A DNA stretch of 64,000 nucleotides from Andrena cerasifolii (Eukaryota; Arthropoda; Insecta; Hymenoptera; Andrenidae): positions 2,232,001 through 2,296,000 of the forward strand of contig NC_135118.1 in the NCBI RefSeq assembly GCF_050908995.1. Direction: 5' to 3'. The position numbers and the translations under genes are program-made. This document shows positions 48,117-60,900 of the stretch, in pieces. Numbering within the stretch: position 1 is the first letter of the stretch; the number at the start of each line of letters is the position of its first letter. The notes beneath the pieces are model-generated. The model was not told where the DNA came from, searched no databases, and saw nothing but the letters and a program-made list of their open reading frames with translations.

Positions 48117-48603
48117 CTCCACCTCTGGATCGGAGGGATATTTGTGAAAACAAAACGGGCCGCAAAATTGTAACACTGAAAATTAATGTTACATTTTTTT
48201 TACATCAACGTATGCTGCGCGCTGAGAAGAAAGGAAGTTTAAACGAAACCATATGTCGCAAACGAACCGCTTGGTCCGGAAAAATTGTTAAAGATATCGC
48301 AACGATTTAACCGCTTCGTTCCCTCGGACGTGCTTTGTCGCGACGCAACTACCGTTCGTGCGATGCCACAGACGAGTAAACACGCGTCTTTTGTTTTTGC
48401 TTCGCGGTCACTTAGCTTGCCACAAAAGACGCGCGTTTACTCATCTGTGGCATCGCACGAACGGCATTGCGTCGCGACATAACACGTCCGAGGGAACGAA
48501 GCGGTTAAAAGAAAATTTAACATTAATTTTCAATGTCACAAACAATTTTGCGGGCGTTTTTTTAAACAAATGTCCATCGATCCAGAGGTGTAGATTCACC
48601 TCT
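48117..48603. mobile_element. ~490-bp foldback downstream of the V-ATPase stop
   Basis: AGGGGTGAACCT plus CCACCTCTGGATCG returns as CGATCCAGAGGTGTAGATTC near 48575. A longer inner palindrome is built on TTCGTTCCCTCGGACGTG and CGTTCGTGCGATGCCACAGA. The mirrored open frames at 48285-48675 are a consequence of it. It may be transcribed in a long 3' UTR. Confidence 0.65.
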
Positions 48604-48984
48604 AAAAGCCGCGGCAAACAATTTTTATACACCCTGTACATTCGGAAGAGATGTCAAAAACGTACATACGATTAGCTTAAGATTCCATAATGCTTATAAG
48701 ACATACATTAAATACTGTTGTCTTAAGATTTTAAAAAGGAACGATACAAATAGTTAAAATACACGATTGCAGTCGCGATTCACGAACGTCACACATTTCA
48801 TACAAATACAGTTCGATTAGCAGTTATGCTTCGCAGAGCGTACCTTATAGAAATCACTTAAAAGACATCTTTTTGAATATATTTCGTTCCATACCGTTGG
48901 GTTGGTCATAAAATGACAACGAGTCTTTGCGCATAATTCGACAAACATATCTAATTACAATTATTGCTGTCGTCCAGAGGTGGC

Positions 48985-51900
48985 CTAGTCTTCGGCATCT
49001 TCGGCCTCTAAAATACTCTTGAAGGAAAATGGCTGAAAGGGTTGACCATTGCCATCGTAAAATTTGCTCATAAATTCCACCCTAAAATAAAGAAATGGAA
49101 AATAAGTGAAAAGAAAGAGATATGGTGGAAATCATTGGTCGAGAAGAGTTCATCCATTCTTTTTAAGCTCGCAAATTTATAATACATTATTTCGGATAAT
49201 TAGAGGGCTATTTACTCGAGCAATGAGTTCACTGTTCTGTATTAACAAATAATATTGTAACATGATTGTTTCTACGTACCAGTGAAGTCGAAGGGTGTGA
49301 AGAAACGCTGAAAGACCTTCCATCAAAATGAGAATAGCAAGGGTGAAGAAGGCCCAAGCAGCAAAAATAAAGAATAAAACAATACTCATGTAATAACTAT
49401 CCTGGGTGGCACCTAAACCCTTATTCAACACCATCGTCCACAATACTTCGGACAGCTGTCCATGAGCTAGTGATAAAGCCCATAAGCGTAGATAGGAGGC
49501 AGTGTGAGATATAGTAGAAAGTACATATTCTATGGTATGGATAGCCTGATGGATCATAACTTCGCTAAACGTGTCTTCTTCAGGCTCATGTCCATCTGCA
49601 ACGGGTCCACTGGTGGATGGGGCACTTTGCAGGGCCTCTGATTGCAGTTCGATATCTTGAGATGTAGTGCCGTTACTCTAAAAGGGATAAATCATTGGGC
49701 GACATGAAAGAATAGCATTTCGAATTATTCCATCGAGTACGAGCAAACATATAAGCTGTGTGTGCATTCAACAATTTAATCGAGAACTGCTCATGTTTCT
49801 GCCCAGATAACCATCTGTCTCCAGTCTGACATCAGATTGGTAGCAGGGTCTGGCTCTGGCATGAGAGCGCAGAGTCTGACGTCAGAACCGTAGCAGACAG
49901 CAGAATCTGCTGCGGATCTGCTGCCGATCTGACATCAGGCACTGACATCAGGCTCTGCACCTCAAAACGCAGCCATCTGTGGACACAGACGACTACGGTT
50001 TTGATGTCAGATTCTGCTGCCCAGATCTGGCTATCAGGGCTGTTATAGGTTGTACTAATTTAGAAAATATTAGTAAATTGATTGGTGCTACAAATTAATA
50101 ATATATCACACGGTAGTCTCGAATAATATATAAGTAAGGGTACGTTTATGTTGGAGCTGCGATAGAGCGACGATAAGAGCGAAATGACTATATAGATGAC
50201 CAACGATAAAAGCGCCGAGGAAGAGATATTTCTTTGTCTTCGCTATTATCGCAGCTCCAACATAAACGTACCCTAATACATAAATTTGTATTAGATTCTG
50301 TTTGCTTACATATGTTTTGCCCGTATCCTTCTTCTTCCTCCTCTGCATTACCAAGAAATGAATTGGTTTGCCGAAGAGCAACACAGGGATACACAATATC
50401 GCAAGTATAGCGATAACTATTTGCAGCATACCCTGACCAGAAAACATGTACTCTGAACAAGGGCTACCTTCTGGGAAATAAGTGTGGCCTTGCAGCATCA
50501 TGTTAATAAATGTGATTAAAACTGATGGAGCACACGATGTACCGTACGCCGGATCTGTAGATCGCAGTAAAATGTCTTTAATATTTCAATCGAGTTGGAC
50601 ACTACTTCATATAATTAAGATCAAAGTACATACCCGTAGAGGAAGCATCATACAAAGCCCACTTGACAAACATCAAAACCACCAGATAGAAAAATAATAA
50701 AATAAGGAAGAGTAGTTGTGGCAAGAATTCGAGGAAGAAGGTAGTGTACCTCTTGAAATGTCTACAGAGAAGTGTGAAAATATTAGTAGTGTATTCTTCC
50801 TGTAAGCTAATTTGTTTAAAAAAGGACTAATTTATAATCATTATATTGACTACTAATGCATTCGTTTAGAAGTGGCGTTCGAAAATATTTAAACCAAAGT
50901 GAGTACCCGAATATTGCAAATAATTTAATTGTTGGAGTGCCTCAAAATAGTTCAATCAATTCGAATACCTTGTACAGCTCGGAAAAAAATTCGATCTGGA
51001 CAAAGAGAGTGCTGTATGATGAACCAGCACAGCGCAATCAGATTTGTAATATGTTATTTAAGTATCGAGCAGTAGCGAGGTCTCCAATGCGCATGTTCCA
51101 ACAAAAGATGGATAACTGAATGAATACCCCGCCCCCCTTCAATCCACACCGCGAATTTAAGATAGCAATGACTAGATTCGAGGTTTGGTTGCGATCTAGT
51201 ATCGGGGTAGTGTTGTCTCCTTATAAGACCTACGCTCGGGGGGCAGGCCGAACCTCTAACGAAACGGTATGCTATTCAGTTGGCCTATGTTTTTTGTCGT
51301 CTGCTTTTAGTGAGACGGTGCTGCCGCTATTACGACCGAAATTTACGGTATGTCGCTGTCGCGTGCTCTCTCGCTCACTCTCTCTTTCACAAAAGAAGTA
51401 GTGGAGATAGATACTTTTAACGAAACACGGGACCCAGACTTACAACGAGACAACACTGTATTACTATTAGGTGCCTGGTAACTAACGACTTTCCCCAGAT
51501 TTCTTTGTTTTCCGCCCCCTCCTTTGAACTTTAACAAACCTCGCTATTGCCTGAAATAGGGTAAACGATACAGTTATTGACCAGGGTACAGTAGTTGACC
51601 ACTTCAAATTTCTGCCGACATAGTCTACCGAACAAGCGCGCTTACGCATCAATGATGCACTTTAATCAGAAACGACAGTTCTATCTTTCGTTTCAACCAA
51701 GAATCGATGATTTCAGTACAAGCTTTCCGCCGCGAGATCATCGGAAAGGAAAACGTGTAATTTCAACTCTCAAAGAAGGTAAGGGCTTAGCGGACATCTT
51801 TAGAGCGGCGACTTGTTTAATGACTGTATAATCATTGTTCGCATTTGTTTTCCGCGAATGCCATTGATCACAATAGGTGACAGGGGCCCAATGTTAACAT

Positions 51901-54900
51901 TTGTCATACGTCCAGTCTAATCAATAACTGGTTCGACGAATGCACAGTAATACAGTTATTGACCACTTGTAATTTTCGTGCTGAAAGACCGCAATGAAAA
52001 TTGATTTAGATCTTTGGAGGCACGGGGCAACGTGCCCTGCTTTTATATGGTTTCGGGTATGCACCTCCGATGACTTCTGATTTTTCATTGGTCCGGGGGT
52101 CGGTACGATAATTCGGAGGTCAAAGGCGCTTGACAAAGGAAAAGAAAAAAAGAAAAGCAAAAAGCAAAAGAAGAAAAAGAAAGAGGCTAAGAGATGCAAA
52201 GAGAAGAAGAAGAAGAAAAGAAAGAGCAGGTGAGAGAGAAATGTAAGAAGTAAAAAAAAAACGAATGAGAAGCCAATGAGACCGCGGCGAAGTACACGGT
52301 ATACGTGGTGAAGGGTGCACATGAAACTCACCCTGCCCCAAGATAATATGTCTTTGATTTTGATATGGTGACAGATGGATTTAATAAAAATGATTTTACA
52401 GTAAAAAATATGCCATTTTCTTTTATATTCAGTAAGTGGTCAACAATTGTACCTAGACCGGTCAACAACTATGCCACGACCGGTCAATAACTATGCTTTT
52501 GAGTTATGTTTCTTTATAAAAGCATAACATCGAAACTACTGATTTTTTCAAAGTTTCTTTGGTGTTATAATCATCTTCGATACTTTTCTTTCCGCCTGGT
52601 ATAACAAAATTTCATTTATAAAATTCAAGTTACTTATTCCATACTGTTACCTAAACTGAAGCTCTTAGGTTGTCAACTACTGTATCTTTTACCCTACTTA
52701 TAATTGCTACTGTATACTGGATGGTAGAGGTACCACAGACTACCACGGTGGTCGAAATTTACTCCTCTACTAGTAGAGTTATAGTAGAAATTGCTATGGT
52801 TAAATTCATTTTTTATAAAGATGGCTAAGTGTTAGCGACTAATATTCTGGGATTTGTTTATGCCTGTCTTTCTCTACAATTTCAATAGAATTTCATAAAA
52901 GGGATTTGTCCTGATCGTAGCCTCCCCTTGGTAGTATGCAACCCGAGGTCTCCCTGCCGCAATCGGTGCTGCCATTTAAGGGGTCATGCTCAGTCAGGAG
53001 GCCGAAAAAAAGGGTGGTCTTTGGAAATTTTTTACTCAAAAGCTATAACCCATTTCTCAAACTTTTTTTTTTCCTTTCAAGGATTGCATCTAGTACCGTA
53101 CATCGTAATTTTTTTATTTAAAAATATTTAGCAATAACTAAGTTATTGTCCATCACTCGAAGGTTCTCTAAAAAAAAGGCTTCTGCGGTGAGCATTGCTG
53201 CTCGAAAGTCAATCATCTAAAATAAAAAAATCAAAAAAATTTACTTATTATATTATATTATCTAGTACTTGAACGAAGGATTTCTCGAAATATTGATTTG
53301 GGAAAAAATGGCTGATGTTTAAAGTAAAAGTTTCAATTTTTACCATAAATCGTGCCTGATTTTTGTCAATTACAAGAAAACTAAGCATCGGATAAAAAAA
53401 GCCTTCGTTCAAATACTAGATAATATAATATAATAAGTAAATTCTTTTGATTTGTTTATTTTAGATGATCGAGTTTCGAGCAGCAGTGGTCACCGCAAGA
53501 AGGCCTTTATTTTTAGAGAACCTTCGAGTGATGGACAATAACTTAGTTATTGATAAATATTTTCAAATAAAAAAATGACGATGCACGGTACTAGATGCAA
53601 TGCTTAAAAGGAAAAAAGATTTTTTGAGAAATGTGTTATAGCTTTTGAGTAAAAAATTTCGAAAGACCACCCTTTTTTCGGCCCCCTAACTGAGCATGAC
53701 CCCTTAAGTTCCAAATGTGTGACTCCATTACACCTCTACCACCAAGTGTACCTTTGATAAATTGTATGTGCACAATAATGAGACTTACATGATATTAATG
53801 ACGCTCGTACAGACACCGAAGATCATGTGCACGACACCGAAGATAATCGAGAGTTTCATTTTGTACGAGTTGGAGAATATGATCTTGTTCTCGGCGAGCA
53901 TCCATACCGGATCGACACCCATGGGATAAGGTGTCTGTTTATAACTACCATTATAAGCCGGGTCCAACTGAAGGCTATTATTGCCATGGATTGTTTGCAG
54001 ATCGTATGGAATGATCCAACTAGATCCGAATATGTTAAATGACTTTGAAAACACGTCGTTGTAGATCAGGCCGGTGTAAATGGAGAACACACCCATGAGA
54101 AGGATAATATAACGACCGGCGAAAAACAAATTCCAAATTTCGTTCGACGATCTCCGGGCCGAAAACTTCTTCTCCATTATGACCATGTACAAGGCGAACA
54201 GCGTCATAATTAAACCTGCATTTAAAAAATCATCATTTGAATGAATTGCATTCTAATTCGAAACTTGTAACGTTCGCATTCAACGAACGTTCAAGTTCAT
54301 CTATCGATTTATACGATTTGAATATACGACAGAATGAAACACTGAATTCAATAATGTGAGTGAACAGACGATTCACAGTTTCTGAGCTGTGTCCGCCAAT
54401 TTTCAGTCACATCTTGAAATTTTCTGTCGAAAATGGTTCAGAAACAAGAAACGTGCAAGACTGACGGATAGCATTTACAACCTTTTTTTTAAACTAAAAT
54501 AAACGAAAACTCTTTAGATTATTCGAGTTTCTTCGCCTATACAGTATGTTTGATAGCAGGTAGTAGAAAATATTTATTACTACTTCTATAAAAACTGCTG
54601 TGCATAGGGTAGATGTACCGTTTGTGGCCATTGCACTGTTTTTGGCCATGTGTATAATTATCTTATTTTTAAACTGCTTGCAGATCATTATAATGCGGAG
54701 AATTTCACATCATAAATATTTTGTTTAGTATACCGCCAGAAATATAAGGTTACATTTATTGCTTACACGGAAGAATATTATATTTTTTAAGAAGTGGCCA
54801 AAACTGGTACGATATCTTAAAGTGACCACAAATGGTGCATCTACCCTACGTTATTTTTTTTATAGCGACGGTATGCCGGTATGCTATTATAGCGACCCTA

Positions 54901-57900
54901 CTGGCCTACGCAACGCGCGCCGCTGATCGCCGAGTTGCTGTGCTTCAGGCGTTTCTGGCTCGAATTACTAAATATTAATAACTGCAGAACGAAGCCGCCA
55001 CTACAATCTTGTTACTCCTGATTTTTGCCTTATTTTGTTAAGTAGACTCACCCATTTCATTTTCTACTACCTGTTGCTGAACACTCATAAGTCGCTTATG
55101 GTTTGTAACAATAAAACGAATAAATTTACTGCCATTCACACTTACCGTGACCACAATCGCCAAACATGACGCTGAATATAAAGGGGAAAGTGATAATCGT
55201 GTAAAGGGCTGGATTTGCCTCGCGGTACGATGCCACCCCGTACGCGTCGATCAGATTTTGAAAACCTCTGGTGAACTTATTCGTCCTGTTAAACGTCGGT
55301 CGGTTCTCTTCCGTGTAGATAACATTGAGGAAAGATGGTATCGAACTACCACAGAGGCGCTAAGGGAAGCATTAACAAAGCTTTGATCATAACGGGCAAA
55401 CGGTTTCAATGGAGATACATGAAAGCGTTCAATCACTGAGATCTAACGAGGGGAACTCCCCAAGGCTGACTCTCATTTTTCCACGAGACTCTGCTAGTTT
55501 CTGGTAGTCGTCATGCTGAGTCTACTGATATCCCTTTTTAGGTGTGGACGGTTAATTTATTTACAGTAGGTAATTAGGTATCGGCCATAAATATGGAGGC
55601 AATGATAATTTTTTAAAAAACATGGAAGAGAAAAGCTTTTCGAATAAAAGTTGTTTGGCATAAAATAAGCGATCGCGTGGCCACCTCTGTCACACCAAAC
55701 CACTTTTATCCGAAATTGTGTTTCTCTAACTTCCATGGTTCCGGAGATGTTCAAGGTGGTAATTCTTATTGGTCCGCTCTGTATACGCACGCTAAACTTT
55801 ACCTGTACAGTCATTTTTTATTAATTAATTGAAAACCTATCTCGTAATCGTAATCTAATAAAATACGAAGTATGTAAATAGGTACATAAATTCTATCTCG
55901 ACTTGAGTCGGTTACTCTGGAGCCAATAAGTTAGGTGTACCACCGTGGGACCAACTAGCAAGTCTCATAAAAAAGCGATGGTTACACTTAGGGAGCTTTT
56001 ACTCGCAAGTGAAGCTGAAACGAACTCTCCCCCAAGTATAAACGTCATAAGTGATTTGAATTGCAAACCAACCGATCCTTCGTTAAGGCAATCACGGACG
56101 ACGCCAAGATCCGACATCGGGACCCAGCATTCTCCTATAAGGCACTTCTTCGACACGTCCATATTAAACAGGTTCATTGTGTGATAGATCGCCTTCATCT
56201 TTCGAACCATGATGGACCAGTTGGGCAGCTCCTTGGCTACGTTGTGCAGCACGCGCTGCCGATGATCTTGCGTTTGATTTAAAACCTGTGTTAACGACGG
56301 AAAGGGAAGATGAACAAATAGAATTAAAGAAAAAATGTGGAATAAAATTCAGGGTATATAAGGCTCTGATTAGGAGAATGTTGATTATTGAAAAACAACT
56401 ATTTAGCTATGCATAATGATCGAACACTACTTACAAGGGGAGGACATACATCGATCTTGATGAGCCTTGGCACTATGGATCTATGTCGAAAATAAGTAAA
56501 TAGGTGTCCGAGCGTTTCAGACAATGGGCCTTAATAATAAAGATATTTACATGTAAATTATTAAACATTTCATAATGCCCGTATAAAGCATAAAAGCTAA
56601 CGTGAACTTAAGAATATACCATGGAGCGTTCGGTAAGACGCTTGCGTGGGACAAGAGGGGCCTATTACAGGATGCCTTTAACGTCCCATGGAACTATCAC
56701 TGGCGCCGCAACAAGGCAGGTAAATGCATCGCGCTCGATCCAACTGATTCCACCTTCGATGCCAACAAGTTTAAATACTCATTTAAAGTACCCGAAAAAG
56801 ACCAGTATGACTTTCATCGTCTAGACTTTGGAAAATACTGGTGGCTCGATGCGACCAGTACTCACATGCCGGAGCTTTTGGCTAGACAAAGGAACCACAC
56901 AAGTCCTCCACAGAAGAGGACCGTCCAGGGTGTTGGTGAGCTCCCCCCGGACCTTTTTCTGTATATAGTGTATATATTTGTAATTAGTTGTAAGCCCTAG
57001 CCTTACGACTTCGTCTCCTCCCCTTAAGTATAGATCGTTATAGGGGTTTTTAAGGTATTTTTCCCCCTCGTTCTTACTGCTCCAAGGGGCTGATTCCTGC
57101 GATTCCGAAAGGAAACTCTGTATACCATATTGTGCTTTATGATATTTTATAGTTAACAAGACCGCTATTCTCCGAGATTTCAGTCACCTGAACAAGTAGC
57201 ATCCTTCCATAGCCTGTAAGTTGCGAATTATTGGCAGTTTTCTTTTGTTCTTTGATGCCACCGATCTCAAGAAGGTACCTATACCCACTCAATAAACACT
57301 GTTTTAAAAAACAAAAGACATCTGCGTGGCATTGTTGCGATCGTGAGTTCGATTCCGCCTGTGTCTATATATTTTTTTTCCACACTGTATGAACAGTTAG
57401 AAAAAAGGTAACGGTAGTAACGTTCATTATTAATTCTTTTAAATGTATAAATACAATTAAAGTTTTTTTAACGTGGGGAAATCTTCAAAAGACACCCCGA
57501 CACCTACACAGGGCAATCCCCCGGAGAGTGGCCGTGTGATTTTAGTGGATAAAAATCCCACACTACCCTGGCGCCCCCTGGGGATTCCCCTCTGAAGGTG
57601 TTGGGGTGTCTCTGGAAGATTTCCCCACGTTAAAAAAAACTTTAATTGTATTTATCCATTTAAAAGAATTAATAATGAACGTTACTACCGTTACCTTTTT
57701 TCTCACAGTTCGTCCAGTGTGGAAAAAATAAAGTGTGAAAAGAAATATTATTAAACACAGGCGGATTCAAAACTCAAGACCGCAACAACACCATGCAGAC
57801 GTCTTACCGAATGCTCCACGGCATATCTTAAATTCACGTTAGCTTTTATGCTTTTTACGGGTACTATGAAATGTTTAATAATTTACATGTAAATATCTCT

Positions 57901-60900
57901 ATTATTAAGGCCCATTGGCTGAAACCTATTTACTTATTTTTGACATAGATCCATCGTGCCAAGGCTCATCAAAATCGATGTTTATCACATGGTGTCCTCC
58001 CTTTGTTAGTTGAAGAGTGTGTCTGTTTCTCATTCTTTCTACTTGTATGGCAGTGCTTGTAAATATGATTGCTACTACAATAGCAATATTACTGTTGCAC
58101 ATAGAGTGTTTAATGTCCTTTAACCAATTAATTATGTTATTTACGTTAACATAAACTGATGTCAAGTTTTCCATAGAAATAGATGTGTTTCTACATAACA
58201 TATTAGGTATTGAAGAAAGTTTGCGCTGTTTTTCTGTAGTGGTCAGTTCAAAATGGTGTCCAAATGTTTTACAACTTTTTGCCAGACCTACATGCATACC
58301 GTAGGCGTGATCAGGTATACGCGAAATGCACTAGCGTACGCCGTTATTCGTGGGTGTTTGGTAGTTATAAAAGTTATAAGTGAAGCTCGTTACATTTGTG
58401 TCAGAAGTGGGATAGATTAATTTTACACAGACTTTATAGATTGTTCCTTTCTATGGTGAAAATGTTGAGAAGCTCTAAAAGTTGGAAAATCTATATTGTT
58501 TTTCTTAATTAGATGCAGGACGAAGTAGGCAAATACGTGTTTAACAGGCTCACCATGTTCAGATCCTCCAGTCTCGTCCGAACACCTTTGACCATTTCCT
58601 CGCGCTCTGCATGACTGTGTGGGCAGGGGTACAAAGACGCGTGGAAACCGCTGCAGACTTTCTTGATACGGCTTTTCAATTGCTCTCCTTGGAAAAACGT
58701 GGCGAACACCGTTTTGTATAGATTAACGCCCTGAAATAATGCAAGCAAAGCGCACGGAAATATATGTGAATAGAATTGAATTGGTGCTACGATGGGAAAA
58801 CTCATAGGGCGAAGGTTGCAGTAAGTCAGGGCTGCACAGGGAGCCTTTTTCAGTGCCTAGCGGTGAGCAACCAGCCGCGTGCCGTTACTAAGGGTAGAAT
58901 CAGTGAGGAGAACCGCAGTAGCATAGTGTAGTAGTGTAAGTATATATCCACAAAATTACCTTTTTACAAAAAGGTACAGAAAAGAGCGCCAAGTATATAA
59001 TCCCATCGAAAAGAATCCCATTTAAAAACATTGTCGTAAATTAATAATAAATTAATGTTCTATATTTAACTTTACAAAAATAATGATATACAACAGTTGC
59101 GCCAATTATCAGAATGGCTATTTATACAAAGGAAAAGTCTCAATGGTACAATGAAAAAATGTATTAAATAATATTAAGCAGATATATTTTTATAAATATT
59201 TTATTCAAAATACTTGGCGCTGCGAAACCGAAGAAATGCTAATTGTCATAGTATTAATAATTTACAATAACTCCTTTACAATCTAAAATGCATAATATAC
59301 ATATACATACTAGAAACGCAGTCAGATTTATTCTACATATATTTAATATTTAATTCTAATATCATACGTAGCATATGCACACGCACACGTACACGACGCA
59401 CGCACAAGAAAGAGAAAACAAGATTAATGCAATTTAAACATATTTATTCAGTTTAGCAACACCAATTCGGACCGCAGCGCCAAGTATTTTGAATAAAATA
59501 TTTATTCGTATTAAAATATTTATTTGTATAAAAATATATCTGCTTAATATTATTTAATACATTTTTTCATTGTACCACTGAGATGTTTCCTTTGTATAAA
59601 TAGCCATTGTGATAATTGGCGCAACTGTTGTACATCATTATTTTTGTAAAGTTGAATATAGAACATTAATATAATATTAATTTATGACAATGTTTTTAAA
59701 TGGGATTCTTTTCGATGGAATTATATACTAGGCGCTCTTTTTTGTACCTTTTTGTAAAATATACTTACGCTACGCGCCTACGAGCCCGCACCTACACTAC
59801 TGCAGTTCTCCTCACTGATTCTATCTTCAGTAACGGCGTACGGCTGGTTGCTCGCCGCTAGGCGCTGAAAATGGCTTCCTGTGCAGCCCTGCAGTAAGTG
59901 ATGCACAATGAAGTTCGTTTTTCAATCAGCTAAGTCGAAGTAAACGATTCTTTTAAGATGGAGCAAAGGAGAATATGGACTAACTGTAGCTGGATCTTCT
60001 AATGGCCTTTCCAGTTCAGCTTGACGTAGAAATACATTCCCTCGGGATATCCGCCATAGCATTCTCTCGAAAGCTGGCACTCGTTCTCGGTTTATTACAC
60101 CAGCGACGAATCTGAAAGAAACATTCCATCGAATGAAAGAAAAAATTGGAATGAATATTCCTGAGAATATTGTGTTCTCTTTACTTCATACTCCTTGATG
60201 TTCGAGCGTATGGTGTGTTTCATTTTAAGAGCCTTCTTTTAAATATTTAAGCTGTTATATAATAATTTGTAACTCGGTTTATAAAAACTTTACTTGATTT
60301 TTTTGCACACAATTTGTTAAGTTATGGATAAAATTTGTAACTTCGTTTCAAGGAGTTTGCACTAATGTTTTGCTTCTCACTACAGTACCGTATTTTGTTT
60401 AAGATAACTTTTCATTGATACGGGATAATTGATAAAGATAGTATATTCTGTTTTCTAGTGTATTAAAATTTCATAGCAAAATCACGTTTCTTACATGATA
60501 TAAGAAACTAAGAGGAATCGCATTGCATACTGTCAGACACACTTGCCTCAAACACAGCAGGAAACGTATATGTGTACCTCTGCGACCTTTGGTAGGGGAG
60601 ACCGGGGCTAGTTGACTAATTTTTAACATTTCTAATTTATATAAATAGTTCATTGGAATTTTGTTGACTTGTTGCACACCAAAAGTTTACAAATTTCATT
60701 ACGTATACAGGCTTAATTTTGAAAATTGTTTTAATTGAGTCTAGGTCGTAGTTTTTATTATATTTAGAGTAGTGAGACGAATAAGTCAACAAACCCCGGC
60801 TGTGGGGTTAGTTGACAAATATGATGGGGTTAGTTGACTTGACATTTACTTTTCAGTTTTAACCCTTTGCCTGCGGAAGGCGTATATGTATGCTGTCACA

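Larger units (their letters stand above)
56434..58005. mobile_element. 1.57-kb foldback element with tRNA-like arms (V-ATPase intron)
   Basis: The ends CAAGGGGAGGACA and TGTCCTCCCTTTG are inverted, with the same flanking block (ATGGATCTATGTC...AATAAGTAAATAGG) inside. A second copy of the family is at 61400-61980. Both arms hold a tRNA-like unit: GGAGCxTTCGGTAAGACG, then TCTGCxTGG, then a B-box-like GAGTTCGATTCCGCCTGTGT, left copy split across 56625-57365 and right copy inverted at about 57750-57840. A central palindrome (57475-57645) contains CGTGGGGAAATCTTC. Confidence 0.7.

Noticed and set aside
51921..52341. Phe/Leu-rich frames resembling membrane segments
   Set aside because: They are produced by an AGAAGAAAAAGAAA-type purine tract inside the 51559-52694 element.
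57340..57370. Box-B-like GAGTTCGATTCC suggesting a tRNA gene
   Set aside because: The 5' half is separated by the retroposed insert, and no acceptor stem or anticodon arm can be paired, so it is a tRNA-derived remnant.
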